A stretch of 64,000 bases of DNA from Batkoa obscura (Eukaryota; Entomophthoromycota; Entomophthoromycetes; Entomophthorales; Batkoaceae), in NCBI GenBank assembly GCA_030770535.1, contig JASVEC010000088.1, positions 1 to 64,000 on the forward strand, in the 5' to 3' direction. Positions 24,115 to 35,500 of this stretch are shown one piece after another. The notes beneath the pieces were generated by a model. The model searched no databases. It saw nothing but the letters and a program-made list of their open reading frames with translations, and had not been told where the DNA came from. Position 1 is the first letter of the stretch. Every line of letters begins with the position of its first letter. The position numbers were made by a program, and so were the translations under genes.

Positions 24115-26045
24115 ATGACAAGTATAACGAATGATAATGGAAGCCTTGGTAGCGTTATTGCTCAAGCATTAAATAACTCATGCGACCATTGCCGATTACG
24201 TAAGATAAAATGCGATAGTGGTAAACCACGATGCTCTTATTGCGTTAGAAAAGAATACGAGTGTACCTATTCAATCAATAAAAAGAAACAAATATTTTCT
24301 GGTAACACACTTACGCTTTCTTTGAATCAACTTGAAGATCGTATAAAAGGCTTAGAAGCCTTATCTCAGCAAATTTTAGAGCGTCAAGAACATCTGAACC
24401 ATCAAAATTTGCCAACTACTGCCAATCCTCCTTTAAATATGAATTTAAGCAGCTTTACTGATTTAGGAAGTACCTCTTCTATGCTTTATTCGGAAGGGAA
24501 TATGGATCCAATAAATCAAGATCTAGGATTTCAGTTTAACGCGCTTAATTTAAATGGCAATAATTTAGGCATGAATCCTGATAGTATATTTAATCAACAG
24601 GTAGCAGGATATCAATTTCAAACTAATTTTTATGCTGGAGATCCTTTAAGTGTTAGTGAATTAAGACGCTTTTTGTTACTTAGTTATAAATCTAAAGGAG
24701 AATTTAAAGGTTTTGCAAATCACCACAAACAGATATTGATAAAACTGTGCATGTCATCTGATTTGGTAATGAGTGCCTTCTGTGCTCTTTCTTGTGCACA
24801 TGCCTCTTTCCCTTTTTTAGATGCTACGCCCACCACACGACGCCGGCTTATTGACCATTTTTTAAATCACGCTAAAGCATTACTTGTCCAAGAAGGATAT
24901 ACCAACCCTTCTGTTTATGTCGTTCAAGCTTTAATATTAATTTCGATTGTGGAATACGAAAGAGGTCAATTTTCTAGATCGATCATGTATGTCCAATCTG
25001 CTTTAAGGTAAGCCTAATTTATGATTAACCAATTATTTCAAATTAAATGAACTATTCTAGTATGGCATATATATTAGGAATTCATATGATTGATGAGAAA
25101 AGACTGGGATGTATTACATTTGAGGATGCAATAGCCAGAAAAGTTTGGTGGGAAATATTTACTATGGATAGCTGTGCTGCTTTTATGCTTTATGAAGAAG
25201 GAAATATCATAGATAGAGGATTACCCGTAATGATGGCAGATGCCCATGGTCATTCTCTTGGATTTACTTTACATGAGTTAAATTTATCTCATATTGAACC
25301 TTTTCTTTTAGATTTAGATTCATCTTGGAGACTTCTTCCAGTTATGAGACTTAAAATGAGTGATTTATTAAGACGAGCCCATAACTTGACCGTAATGGCT
25401 TCAAAATCAACTGATCAAGCCTCAAAAGATAAGTTAGAACCATTGTTTTTAGAACTTAGAATGGATTTAGCTTATTGGTCAAGGTTTGCTTCCCCAAATC
25501 CCTTTATCAGTGATATAAATCAAAACTCGATTGTTGGTGGTACAGGGCTACCAACTTCTCCAGGGGACCATCCATCTACTCAAGCATCAGGTGTTCTTTT
25601 GTTTAATTGTGCTTATATATTAGCCTATTGTCCAACATTATATTGGACACATGAAAGAATAACACAAGAGAAAGGCAATGAAATTCCAGATTCATGTGGG
25701 GTAGCAGCAGGATATTTAATCTGTGGTATTGATTTAGCTAGACCAGAAAACCCAAGGGGGGAACGCTGGCATCAGGTGCTACCATTCTTTTCTTACATCG
25801 GATGTTTAGCGTATTATCGTCTTTTTACAGCTTATCCACATAATAAGGAAGCACGCGCCACTGCCTCTTCTCAATTTGAGTTATTGTACTTAGAATTAGC
25901 TAATTCTATACGTTATTTCCCAGTAGCAGATCTATTTATGGCTAAATTAAGGCCATTTAGGAATGCTATCAATGAATCGTTTACAGAATTTGACTCAAGT
26001 GAGTTAGTATTTGCTACTAGTAGTCCAAGTGCTAATATGGGTTGA
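24115..26045 (+). CDS. Zn2Cys6 zinc-cluster transcription factor
   Basis: Fungus-specific DNA-binding regulator, nuclear. Exons are 24115-25007 and 25061-26045, split by a 53-nt intron (donor GTAAGC, acceptor TTCTAG). The product has 625 residues. The binuclear cluster follows the canonical spacing, with Cys23, 26, 33, 40, 43 and 50 (CDHCRLRKIKC..). A short coiled coil (LNQLEDRIKGLEALSQQILERQEHL) follows. The middle region (about 190-500) fits the fungal_trans regulatory domain, including the MAYILGIHMID segment at the exon junction and an NPRGERWHQ stretch. The start is the ATG at 24115; the open frame extends 12 codons further 5' without an ATG. It ends in TGA, showing TGA is a stop in this genome. 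The target pathway cannot be read from the sequence. Confidence 0.92.
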
Positions 26046-26749
26046 TGGGCGTTCAACTGTATTAGTACAATTTTCGATGAAGATAGCAATACAATTACTT
26101 TGAACTAAGATTATAAATTAATAAGAGTTTTGAATTTTCGTTTTATGGCTATTATTTTGTTTTTCCTTAATATTAAGTGTATATTAAAAATGAACCCCTT
26201 CTTTTACTTTCAAATTTTTATAGTTTATAATTTATAATTTATAATTTATAGTTTGTAGTCAGTATAACTTTATTTGCATATTAAATCATATTTATAAATT
26301 ATAGATTTATTCTTATTTTTAAATTAAACTAAATTGTTTAAATGCAGTTATTATTTAATTTAATATCTTCTTTAATACAATAAAAGTATACAAATCAAGG
26401 ATTTTAAAAGAGGTGATATATGCTACTTTATTGATTATACTTAAGCTTTAAGTTTGTTTTAATAAATGAAAGATTAATAAAAGACTAGACTATTTATGTT
26501 ATTCTATTAAAATAGTTTCTTTTTTAATTTAAAATGCCACAAATAGTTTAAACAGACTTTGTACAATTCTTAATACCAAAGCTTACGCATTTAATAAACA
26601 AATAATAATGTATTTCTATAATAGAATTGGTAGACAATTTTAAGATTACAAGTCAATATAGAATTTAATTTAAAAATTTTACAAAAATAAACGATATGTA
26701 TATTTAAAAAGAGGCAAAATTTTAAACCAATGCAATAAACCTTTTGAAG
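26046..26749. other. Intergenic with TTTATAA tandem repeat
   Basis: 3' regions of the convergent zinc-cluster and MADS genes. Positions 26224-26251 hold about four 7-bp TTTATAA units. Nothing else is supported. Confidence 0.55.
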
Positions 26750-26885
26750 TTATTGATGAGAAGGATGTTGAGAAGAGTGTTGAGATTGCTGTGAATGTTG
26801 AGGAGGGTGTTGAGGAGGATGCTGAGGAGGGTGTTGAGATGAGTGCTGAGGAGGGTGTTGAGGAGGGTGTTGAGATGGATGTTGA
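26750..26885. repeat. Coding minisatellite, QHPP repeats of the MADS factor
   Basis: Short units of the type GTGTTGAGGAGG (plus strand) are repeated with variation and encode the terminal Gln-His-Pro-Pro/Ser repeats. Such tracts commonly vary in length between strains. Confidence 0.85.
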
Positions 26886-27903
26886 GCTGGAGCATTATGT
26901 TGCTGTGGTGGCATACTCATCTGAGGGTTATGAGGATGGGAATAGTATCCGTTGTGAGCTGGCGGGTATTGTCCGTATTGTGGCATAGGTGGCGGATAAT
27001 TAGGATAAGGTGGTTGATTTGGATGAGGAGGTGGAGGGCCTTGAGGGTGACCCATATAAGCATGGTGAGGATGTTGATATGGGCTAGGATGTGGATAATT
27101 GGGATTATTCGTAGCTGGATATGTGTTTCCTGGAGGTGGAGGTTGGTAAGAAGTTGTTGGATATCCAGGATGAGATTCTGCAGGGTACTGACTATGAGGT
27201 GGAGGGTTACTACCTTGATTTGGTTTTTTCGCTTCAGGCTCCTCTCTCTTTGACTCAGGTTGAATTTTTGCTTGGACTACTTTTTTCTAAAAATGTAAAT
27301 ACAATCAACTTTAACTAAAATTATTTACTTCTTGTGGTTTAGGCTGAATACGAGCTGATTCATTGCCTCCACCATAGGAAGGTGGATCATCACTGTTTTC
27401 ACCGCCTGACTCGTCCTTTGGTGGCTCATCTGGAGTATTAAGGCAGCTTTGAATAAGGTTTTTACCTTCAGCTTTTGTGACCAAAGGTTGGAGCTTGGGG
27501 GTAGTAAAAGTATACACCAATCCAGTTTCAGAAACCACTAATAACAAAACTTGGGTTCCAGTAAGAGTACTCAATTCATAAGCCTTAAACTATTAGCTTA
27601 ATTACTATATATTTAAATTTATTATACCTTTTTCATGATACCAGCTTTACGCTTTGAGAAGGTAATATGTCTACGACTTTTATCTTTAATATACTCAATC
27701 TTAATCTTTCTCCTTCCAGCTCTTTTGCGCTTTGGTTTTGCGACATCTTCTTCTTCTTCATCATCTTCTTCTTCTTCAACTTCCGAGCCAACTTTATTCG
27801 AAAATTGAATCTCACCCCCTTGTGACTGGCCAGATGGGGCTTGATTATAGTTAAAGTTGTTAGGATCAGGATATTGTTGGGCGTTAGGGAGATTATTTGC
27901 CAT
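26750..27903 (-). CDS. MCM1: MADS-box transcription factor, Mcm1/SRF type
   Basis: Binds CArG-like boxes as a dimer and recruits partner factors. Exons are 27628-27903, 27329-27583 and 26750-27286, with introns of 44 and 42 nt. The product has 355 residues. An acidic run (about 41-53) and a basic KPKRKR patch precede the SRF-type MADS core at about 63-120: GRRKIKIEYIKDKSRRHITF, then SKRKAGIMKK-AYELSTLTGT across the first junction, and LLLVVSETGLVYTFTTPKL. The GRRKIKIE start separates it from the MEF2 type. The C-terminal half is Pro/Gln/His/Tyr-rich and ends in short PPQH/SQH repeats. The start ATG at 27903 precedes an Asn/Gln-rich leader. Confidence 0.94.
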
Positions 27904-29025
27904 ATTATCTAGTCAAAACTAAGTCAGTCTTAATATATTAAGCTAAATTATTCTCATTATGATTAAAATGGTAAATCTTTACTTACCAAACAAAACTTGG
28001 GAGTATATGACTAAACAGGGAGTTGTTATATAAAAGGAAGTAATAAGCTATTCAAATTGCTTTGATTAAGGTGTTTAAAAAAGGAATGTCCAAATTTATC
28101 ATCTTTTTATACCCACTTTCTTACTTTGAGCTAAGCTTAATTTTCAATTTTTGAATTAAAATAACGAATCATAATCCATAAAATAAAAATGATTGGATAA
28201 AAATCGAATAAGCTTTATGCTACTTTTAGCAATGAAGTTTTCATAATGTTTGATATTTCTTATATAGTAAAACAAACGGTTTAGCAGACCATCAATACTT
28301 GAAATGCAAGCCAGATTTAGGAAGGTAATTGGTTGATTAAGTATTTCTTAAATTTCTAAAGTCTATTCTATTGGACAATCGCCTATTTGGAGCATTAAAT
28401 AGATTTAAGGAACATAATTTTCCAATTTTAAAAGAATATTTAAATTTAGAAATATGACGGAATTGATTAGTTCAAAAATATCAAGTCTTTTTTGATTTGT
28501 CAGTTCGAGTAAAATATAAAATGATATTTAAATGCAATCAATTTGAGGATAAACTTTATATTATTTACGAAATGAAAAAGGTTGATAAATACTTCACTAC
28601 CACTTCATCTCTCTTAAAAATATTTGGAATTAAAATAATTATATTATTTTAAACTTTTAGAATTGATGCTTTTAAAGTTAAAGTTAAAATAATAGTATTG
28701 AGTGGATTTTTTTAATAAATGTTCAGGAACTGCGTATGCTAAATTTAGAACCTATTTTCAAGATACTATTACATATGGTCATTATTACTTATATAGATAA
28801 TTCTATTGGTTTATTGAAACATGTAATAATCACCTGGTCTAAAGCTTATCGAAAAACATGAACAAATAATACCTATATTTAACAAATAGTTTTTCTAAAT
28901 TTTACTGTTGAGGGAATCCTATTAGCTATAAATTCCTTTAATAAAAGTGGTTCTTATGAGTATAGTTTTCTTTTATTAATTTGGGCAAAGATCAATAAAT
29001 TTTAATAATAAATATTTAAATTATA
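27904..29025. other. MADS gene promoter side, then boundary of the transposon nest
   Basis: A TATATAA-like site on the minus strand near 28,030 lies about 125 bp upstream of the MADS ATG. The remainder is AT-rich unique sequence up to the first transposon end at 29,026. Confidence 0.4.
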
Positions 29026-30764
29026 TGGGGTTGTCTGAATTAGTTTGATTATTTTATCCAATTTAAATATTTTGTATTTTAAAAATTTCGCTTAAAATTC
29101 TATAAATCAAATCTTTTATTAAAACAAAAGTACCCAAACACAGTTCTAAATCATTCTATTATAGTTTATCCCATAAGTTAGTTTGAATTTCTATTAGATC
29201 TTAAATACATATTCTTATAAAACTTTATTGAGAAATATTTATTATTGATTACTTTATAACCAACGTTTCAGATTTGTTATCAAATAAATAAACTATTTTA
29301 ATGTTATAATTACATTATTAATGTATTCCCAAGTTAATAAATAGCTGCATGGGAAGGAGTGATTAGCCTTAAAACTATAATTAACTATCCCTATATAGTA
29401 CAAGTAATAATAGTTTTTACATATTACCACAGCTACTTGTTCTTTGACTATTTATTAACTTAGCTACTAATAGCTTAAGTAATCTTAACACTTAATAATA
29501 TATTTCTATCATTCAACAAACTACTTACTTGCTTAGTAAATATCGAAATTTTTAAATTCTCTGTTATCTTTGTAAGGTAAGCTGGGACCGCTCTTTTAAT
29601 TTTTCTATTTTCTATAGACTTCTATAAACTCTAATGATTGGAACTATGTCGCTTTTTTTTTGATGTATCGATACTGGATAACAATGTAGTTTATTGTTAT
29701 GTTTAATAAAGTGTAAATATTTCTTAACATTTTGTATCTTTAATATCCTTTTTGTATCTTTGTTTAAAAGCTAGTTATTATACAACTTTTGTTATTTAAT
29801 TTTTTAATAGTTTCATTAAGTGTATTTTTTTGAGTATCAATACAGAATTTATGTAATTTGTATAGTTTTTCTTTGAGAATTTCTTCTAATCTCTCTTTGT
29901 TTTTTGCTGTATATCATTCTTCTACTTTTATTTAATATATATATTATCTGATGAATATTTACTATCACTATTTTTTTTATTAAATATTGATGAAATAGTT
30001 GGATCATTTAGTAAATATTGTATAATAGTTTCAATTTGGTCATCTTTAATTTTTTTTATATTTTTAATAATAGGTTGTAATGTTGATATTTTATTATTAT
30101 TACTTGTTTTTGAATAATCATATTGATTTCTGTTTATACTAAACCTAAAACTCTTGCATTCATCAAAAGAATATACTGAAGCTATAGTTGATAATAACGC
30201 TACTTGTTGATTTTTGTTTCCTGTTTCCCTCAAAACACTAATTTTATACATTGCTTGATTAAGTTTATTATTATGTATTGATAGTAAACTTTGATAATAT
30301 ATCTTTTCTTTGTTTCGTTTTATTGTAAAATTCCATAAACCCTGGGTTGGTATAGGTAGCTCTTAAAATTGATGTAAATGAATTATAATGTTTATATTGT
30401 GTACTACTCCTCCCCTATATTGATATTGTATTGAAATTTTGAAAAATTCCATTTCGAGAGTTTAGTTATGAAAGTCTGCATTTTATTTTTATTTCAACAA
30501 AAAAAAAGTAAATAAGTGTATTTATATAATTATATAATCATGTAGTTATGTATTATATATCTATTAAATATCTAACAGAACTAACATAAAACATATAGTT
30601 AGGAAAATTAGCTATTTAAGAAAAGGAAACAATTAAAATAAGTTTTAAATAGAGACATTTAATTTTAGGCTTTTTAGATTTAACCGTTATATTGAACACA
30701 AACTTGGAATTTTAAATTTGGATTAATTTCTAAGTAGATTCTGAAACCAATTAGGACAGCCCCA
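29026..30764 (-). mobile_element. TIR transposon copy 1, internally deleted (no catalytic core)
   Basis: 1,739 bp between TGGGGTTGTCTGAATTAG and CTAATTGG-matching right end AATTAGGACAGCCCCA, with TA on both sides. The inverted ends match at most of about 20 positions. Genes run on the minus strand: an N-terminal frame (29928-30251), a middle fragment and a C-terminal fragment. The ~500-bp segment with the DDE-like core found in copies 4 and 5 is missing and replaced by a short junction. This makes it a non-autonomous deletion derivative. Confidence 0.85.
29928..30251 (-). CDS. Transposon N-terminal ORF (copy 1)
   Basis: 107 residues starting MYKISVLRETGNKNQQVALL and ending SSDNIYIK. It is identical in protein sequence to the frames in copies 2 and 4, nearly so elsewhere. 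No known domain is recognised; it is Lys/Asn/Ser-rich. It precedes the catalytic part in the element, so it may be a DNA-binding or N-terminal part of the transposase. Confidence 0.6.
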   Translation of the reverse strand: MYKISVLRETGNKNQQVALLSTIASVYSFDECKSFRFSINRNQYDYSKTSNNNKISTLQPIIKNIKKIKDDQIETIIQYLLNDPTISSIFNKKNSDSKYSSDNIYIK

Positions 30765-30825
30765 TATATTAAATAAAAGTAGAAAAATGATATATAGTAA
30801 ATATTTTAATGATTTAGAAGATAAA

Positions 30826-30897
30826 CTAGTAATTTTTCCACTCAAATAGTGCTCAAAAGATAGAAAAAGCGATGAAGCCAAAAAAATACCCCCCACA
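30826..30897 (+). mobile_element. MITE fragment (left-truncated)
   Basis: Starts within the family body (CTAGTAATTTTTCCACTC) and ends at a diverged right terminus (TACCCCCCACA). It is part of the 582-bp inverted-repeat arm and is mirrored at 35368-35439. Confidence 0.7.
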
Positions 30898-30910
30898 TAC
30901 AGAAGACTGT

Positions 30911-31346
30911 TGTGAAATCTGGTACTCAGTGATTGGAGTCAATAACAGCTATTAGTTGATTGACTAGCTGTGATTAAGAGGCCTTAGTTTATGCAACTAA
31001 GATAAGACTTGAATTATGAAGAATAGCAGATAATATGCTACAGACTATGTAAGACACAGATAGAATAAATAGTACTATTAGAAAGATCTAGTGGCTTTGT
31101 AAGTGTATAAGATATCGGTAATAATTTAGTTAGAAAGCCTCGAGCTACTATGCTCTAAAGCCTTTTATACTCCGACAAATATGGATATCAAAACAAGAGG
31201 ATGATATCCTTTGGGATGGAGATAGAAATTATCATAGCAAATCAAATAAGAGTATAGGATTGATTGTCTCTAAACTCAAGAACATAACAACTTAAATGAT
31301 TATCATGCTATAATCAATCACGGAGCTGAAAAAGGGATATTTCACA
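30911..31346 (-). mobile_element. Solo-LTR-like fossil a
   Basis: 436 bp, beginning TGTG and ending CACA when read on the minus strand, with a TATAAAAGG box near the middle. This is the layout of a long terminal repeat with its own promoter. No internal gag/pol region is attached. Superfamily unknown, and no clear target duplication, so the insertion is old or was rearranged. Confidence 0.5.
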
Positions 31347-31556
31347 TTGGGTATAAAGCAAGTAATAATAAGTATTTCTCAATAAAAAATAATTACTAAT
31401 ATCATTAAAAGTTCACGATAGTATAAAAATAAAACAAACTATTATGAGATTTTGAAAATTTTCATTGTTTAATTTTTTTTAAATAATAGATTTAAAGGTG
31501 GCCACAGTTTATGAAATAAAGTTTCATTTTTATCTTTATAAATATCTTTAAAAAAT

Positions 31557-33083
31557 TTATTATCAACTGCTTTATAACCAACATTTCAGATTTGTTATCA
31601 AATAAATAAACTATTTTAATGTTATAATTACATTATTAATATATTGCCAAGTTAATAAATAGCTGCATGGGAAGGAGTGATTAGCCTTAAAACTATAATT
31701 AACTATCCCTATATAGTACAAGTAATAATAGTTTTTACATATTACCACAGCTACTTGTTCTTTGACTATTTATTAACTTAGCTACTAATAGCTTAAGTAA
31801 TCTTAACACTTAATAATATATTTCTATCATTCAACAAACTACTTACTTGCTTAGTAAATATCGAAATTTTTAAATTCTCTGTTATCTTTGTAAGGTAAGC
31901 TGGGACCGCTCTTTTAATTTTTCTATTTTCTATAGACTTCTATAAACTCTAATGATTGGAACTATGTCGCTTTTTTTTTGATGTATCGATACTGGATAAC
32001 AATGTAGTTTATTGTTATGTTTAATAAAGTGTAAATATTTCTTAACATTTTGTATCTTTAATATCCTTTTTGTATCTTTGTTTAAAAGCTAGTTATTATA
32101 CAACTTTTGTTATTTAATTTTTTAATAGTTTCATTAAGTGTATTTTTTTGAGTATCAATACAGAATTTATGTAATTTGTATAGTTTTTCTTTGAGAATTT
32201 CTTCTAATCTCTCTTTGTTTTTTGCTGTATATCATTCTTCTACTTTTATTTAATATATATATTATCTGATGAATATTTACTATCACTATTTTTTTTATTA
32301 AATATTGATGAAATAGTTGGATCATTTAGTAAATATTGTATAATAGTTTCAATTTGGTCATCTTTAATTTTTTTTATATTTTTAATAATAGGTTGTAATG
32401 TTGATATTTTATTATTATTACTTGTTTTTGAATAATCATATTGATTTCTGTTTATACTAAACCTAAAACTCTTGCATTCATCAAAAGAATATACTGAAGC
32501 TATAGTTGATAATAACGCTACTTGTTGATTTTTGTTTCCTGTTTCCCTCAAAACACTAATTTTATACATTGCTTGATTAAGTTTATTATTATGTATTGAT
32601 AGTAAACTTTGATAATATATCTTTTCTTTGTTTCGTTTTATTGTAAAATTCCATAAACCCTGGGTTGGTATAGGTAGCTCTTAAAATTGATGTAAATGAA
32701 TTATAATGTTTATATTGTGTACTACTCCTCCCCTATATTGATATTGTATTGAAATTTTGAAAAATTCCATTTCGAGAGTTTAGTTATGAAAGTCTGCATT
32801 TTATTTTTATTTCAACAAAAAAAAAGTAAATAAGTGTATTTATATAATTATATAATCATGTAGTTATGTATTATATATCTATTAAATATCTAACAGAACT
32901 AACATAAAACATATAGTTAGGAAAATTAGCTATTTAAGAAAAGGAAACAATTAAAATAAGTTTTAAATAGAGACATTTAATTTTAGGCTTTTTAGATTTA
33001 ACCATCATATCAGACACAAATTTAAGATTTTTAAATTTGGATTAATTTCTAAATAAATTCTGAAATCAATTAGGACAGCCCCA
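31557..33083 (-). mobile_element. TIR transposon copy 2, left end missing, core deleted
   Basis: Nearly identical to copy 1 from TTTATTATCAACTGC to the right terminus GGACAGCCCCA, followed by TA. The outer ~130 bp of the left end are absent. It carries the same internal deletion of the catalytic segment and the same N-terminal ORF, showing that the deletion derivative itself multiplied. Confidence 0.85.
32246..32569 (-). CDS. Transposon N-terminal ORF (copy 2)
   Basis: 107 residues, identical to the copy 1 frame. Same caveats: no known domain, probably the N-terminal portion of the transposon's protein. Confidence 0.6.
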   Translation of the reverse strand: MYKISVLRETGNKNQQVALLSTIASVYSFDECKSFRFSINRNQYDYSKTSNNNKISTLQPIIKNIKKIKDDQIETIIQYLLNDPTISSIFNKKNSDSKYSSDNIYIK

Positions 33084-33246
33084 TATGTAAATAGCTTTTA
33101 ATATTATAATTGGTTAAAAATAAAATGACCATAGCTCATAGCTTTAATAGCAATAATAATTTGATTATATTTTAACTTGGTTTCAAAATGGCTATACATA
33201 TAGATACCTATTTCAAATTTATAACTGATAGATTTGAAAGATTGTA

Positions 33247-33341
33247 TGGGGATGTATATATTTGAGGATTTTATTAACAAGTTTTTCATTCAAATAAAAT
33301 AGCGTTTAAAAGATGATAAAGTGATGAAGTCAAAAAAAATA
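33247..33341 (+). mobile_element. MITE copy, abutting the next MITE
   Basis: Left end TGGGGATGTATATATTTG after TA. The body is diverged (TTTTTCATTCAAATAAAATAGCG). Its right end runs straight into the following MITE at ...AAAATA-CGGGG, so its own right terminus is lost or shared. Confidence 0.65.
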
Positions 33342-33440
33342 CGGGGATGTATTTTTTCGTTCAAAATTTTACTAGCAATCTTTCCGCTCAAATGGCGCTT
33401 GAAAAATGGAAAAAGTGATGAAACTAAAAAAACATCCCTA
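33342..33440 (+). mobile_element. MITE copy (TGGGGATGT family)
   Basis: Left end CGGGGATGT after TA, body GTTCAAAATTTTACTAGC and TGGCGCTTGAAAAATGG, right end AACATCCCTA. Confidence 0.75.
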
Positions 33441-33667
33441 AACCAATACTATTTAACTACAAACGATAAGAAACTTTGTTGTGATAATATACATGATACT
33501 TTAACTTCAGATAAAGCCGAAGGATCAGTTTTGATGGTAATGAAAGAGATTTTTACACAATAAGGTATAAAGAAGAATATTTAAATTATGGCTTGTAATA
33601 TCACAGATTTATCTAATTCTTTGATAAAATTCAAGTAACAGCCTCTTTAAGAACATATTAGTCTTAA

Positions 33668-34039
33668 GCGCACATTTTATCTTGGAACCAAAATCCACCA
33701 TGGATATCAGCAGATGGTATTAGTTTATATAATGAAGAAGCACCTTTTTGGTTGCATATGTTAAATAACAATAGCTCAGCTCATGAGTTTAAAAGAAAAC
33801 TAATACTCAAATCTGAAGGTTATAGTGAAGGTTTAACTTTTTATTATAAATGGACAAATAACAATTTACATTTATTTAATGAAACTTTTGGATATTTGGG
33901 AATTCAAAATAGTAAAATAAAATATTTCGAAATAATATCTTATAATAGGCTAGAAATAATACATGTCGAGAAAAAGATAATTTATTTGTGTTTGTTCTTA
34001 AACATATTTGTCATTCTGTATATTTTCCTGAATCATTAG
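33668..34039 (+). pseudogene. Unrecognised coding-like fragment
   Basis: The frame is open from just after a stop at 33665 to 34039, about 124 codons with no clear start. It is aromatic- and acid-containing rather than Asn/Lys noise (for example WNQNPPWISADGISLYNEEA, then PFWLHMLNNNSS and YSEGLTFYYKW). It follows a MITE and is followed by a solo-LTR-like fossil. It could be an exon or remnant of a host gene broken up by insertions, or part of another element. I cannot name it. Confidence 0.3.
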
Positions 34040-34111
34040 CTAGTATAACTTATACAGTATTTGAGAAAAAAAAAAGTAAAAATATTTCAAATGGTATCAT
34101 TTTAAATGAAC

Positions 34112-34575
34112 TGTGAAATCTGGTACTCAGGGTTTGGAGTCAAGAACAGCTATTGCTGGGTTGACTACACTATAAGTCGAAAGGTCTTAGTTTATGTAAC
34201 TAAGATAGACTTGAATTATGAAGAATAACACGTAATAGGTTACAAGCTATATAAGGCAAATAGAATAGACAATACTAATGTAAGATCTACATAAAATACT
34301 ATTAAGAAAACTTAGTGGCTTTATTAAATGTTCGAGATATCAGGGAATAATTCAGTTAAAAAGCCTCGAACTACTATACTCTATAAACTCTTTTATACTC
34401 TGAAAAGTATAAATATCAAAATGAGAGGATAATATTGCTTGGGATGGAGCTAGAAATTCTCATAACAAATCAAAATAAGAACGTGGAACTGATTTTCTCT
34501 GAACTCGAGAACACAACAGCTTAGGCGATTATTATGCTATAATTAACCATGGGACTGACAAAGCGATATTTCACA
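34112..34575 (-). mobile_element. Solo-LTR-like fossil b, diverged
   Basis: About 464 bp with the same TGTGAAATATCGC to CCAGATTTCACA layout on the minus strand as fossil a, but clearly diverged in the body. No internal region and no target duplication are apparent, so it is older than the near-identical arms a and c. Confidence 0.45.
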
Positions 34576-34918
34576 ATACCTTTTGTTATCTTTCTTTTTT
34601 TATGTTCTTTAAAAATTACATCTGTTTTCCTATTATTAACAGTCGAACTACTAATTTTATTATATTTGGAAATAAAAATATCAAATTTTAAAATTAATCG
34701 ATCAATATCTGCGAGTGTTTTTTTTGACTTCATTACTTTTCCGTTTTTTAAGCGCTATTTGAGTGAAAAGTTGTTAGTAAAATTATTAAACAAAAAAAAC
34801 ATCCCCATATTAATGTAGAAAATTTCGAGATTTAAATTGATTTTTTACATCTATTTATATATTAATTTCTTTTAACTTTTTAAATAAAAGCTCTTTAGAT
34901 AACAAATCAATTAAACAA
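34576..34918 (-). mobile_element. Old relic of the TIR transposon, interrupted by a MITE
   Basis: Two pieces (about 34576-34711 and 34808-34918) resemble the catalytic segment of copies 4 and 5. The first corresponds to the end of the core frame (compare DIDRLILKFDIFISKYNKI with DIDQLISRFEAFICEHNKI), the second to the KLFNKFIKI.. coding side. A MITE sits between them and LTR-like fossils flank both sides. In this relic the frame continues past the point where copies 4 and 5 stop (NSDC), reading SSTVNNRKTDVIFKEHKK. Confidence 0.6.
34712..34807 (-). mobile_element. MITE copy inside the transposon relic
   Basis: Reverse-orientation copy, from GAGTGTTTTTTTTGACTTC to ACATCCCCA, followed by TA. 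The body AAGCGCTATTTGAGTG and TTGTTAGTAAAATTATTAAAC fits the family. Confidence 0.75.
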
Positions 34919-35354
34919 TGTGGGATATCGCTTTTTCAGCTCCGTGATTGATTATAGCATGATAATCATTTAAGTTGTTATGTTCTTGAGTTTAGAGACA
35001 ATCAATCCTATACTCTTATTTGATTTGCTATGATAATTTCTATCTCCATCCCAAAGGATATCATCCTCTTGTTTTGATATCCATATTTGTCGGAGTATAA
35101 AAGGCTTTAGAGCATAGTAGCTCGAGGCTTTCTAACTAAATTATTACCGATATCTTATACACTTACAAAGCCACTAGATCTTTCTAATAGTACTATTTAT
35201 TCTATCTGTGTCTTACATAGTCTGTAGCATATTATCTGCTATTCTTCATAATTCAAGTCTTATCTTAGTTGCATAAACTAAGGCCTCTTAATCACAGCTA
35301 GTCAATCAACTAATAGCTGTTATTGACTCCAATCACTGAGTACCAGATTTCACA
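34919..35354 (+). mobile_element. Solo-LTR-like fossil c
   Basis: 436 bp, TGTGGGATATCGC to CCAGATTTCACA, with GTATAAAAGGC at about 35,095. It is the mirrored duplicate of fossil a. It ends 313 bp upstream of tRNA-Val, a position typical of elements that target Pol III genes in other fungi. No internal region is seen. Confidence 0.5.
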
Positions 35355-35367
35355 ACAGTCTTCTGTA

Positions 35368-35439
35368 TGTGGGGGGTATTTTTTTGGCTTCATCGCTTTT
35401 TCTATCTTTTGAGCACTATTTGAGTGGAAAAATTACTAG
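35368..35439 (-). mobile_element. MITE fragment (mirrored)
   Basis: Mirror of the fragment at 30826-30897 in the other arm of the inverted duplication. Confidence 0.65.
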
Positions 35440-35500
35440 TTTATCTTCTAAATCATTAAAATATTTACTATATATCATTTTTCTACTTTTATTTAATATA

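Larger units (their letters stand above)
30765..31346 (+). repeat. Left arm of 582-bp inverted duplication
   Basis: The reverse complement lies at 34919-35500 (positions sum to 66,265). The arm holds a scrap of the transposon, the MITE fragment and a solo-LTR-like fossil. By eye the arms match almost base for base. At their outer TA ends different elements adjoin: transposon copy 1 here, a MITE in the other arm. Confidence 0.85.
34919..35500 (-). repeat. Right arm of 582-bp inverted duplication
   Basis: Mirror of 30765-31346. Identity ends at the TA of position 35499-35500, where a MITE begins. At the inner end it stops three bases outside the LTR-like fossil. Confidence 0.85.

Noticed and set aside
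26791-27318. Plus-strand frames opposite the MADS gene
   Set aside because: Shadows of the GTTGAGGAGG minisatellite and Pro-rich exon on the other strand.
34549-34818. 89-codon plus-strand hydrophobic frame
   Set aside because: Antisense of the transposon relic and the MITE; hydrophobicity comes from the reverse of Lys-rich coding sequence.
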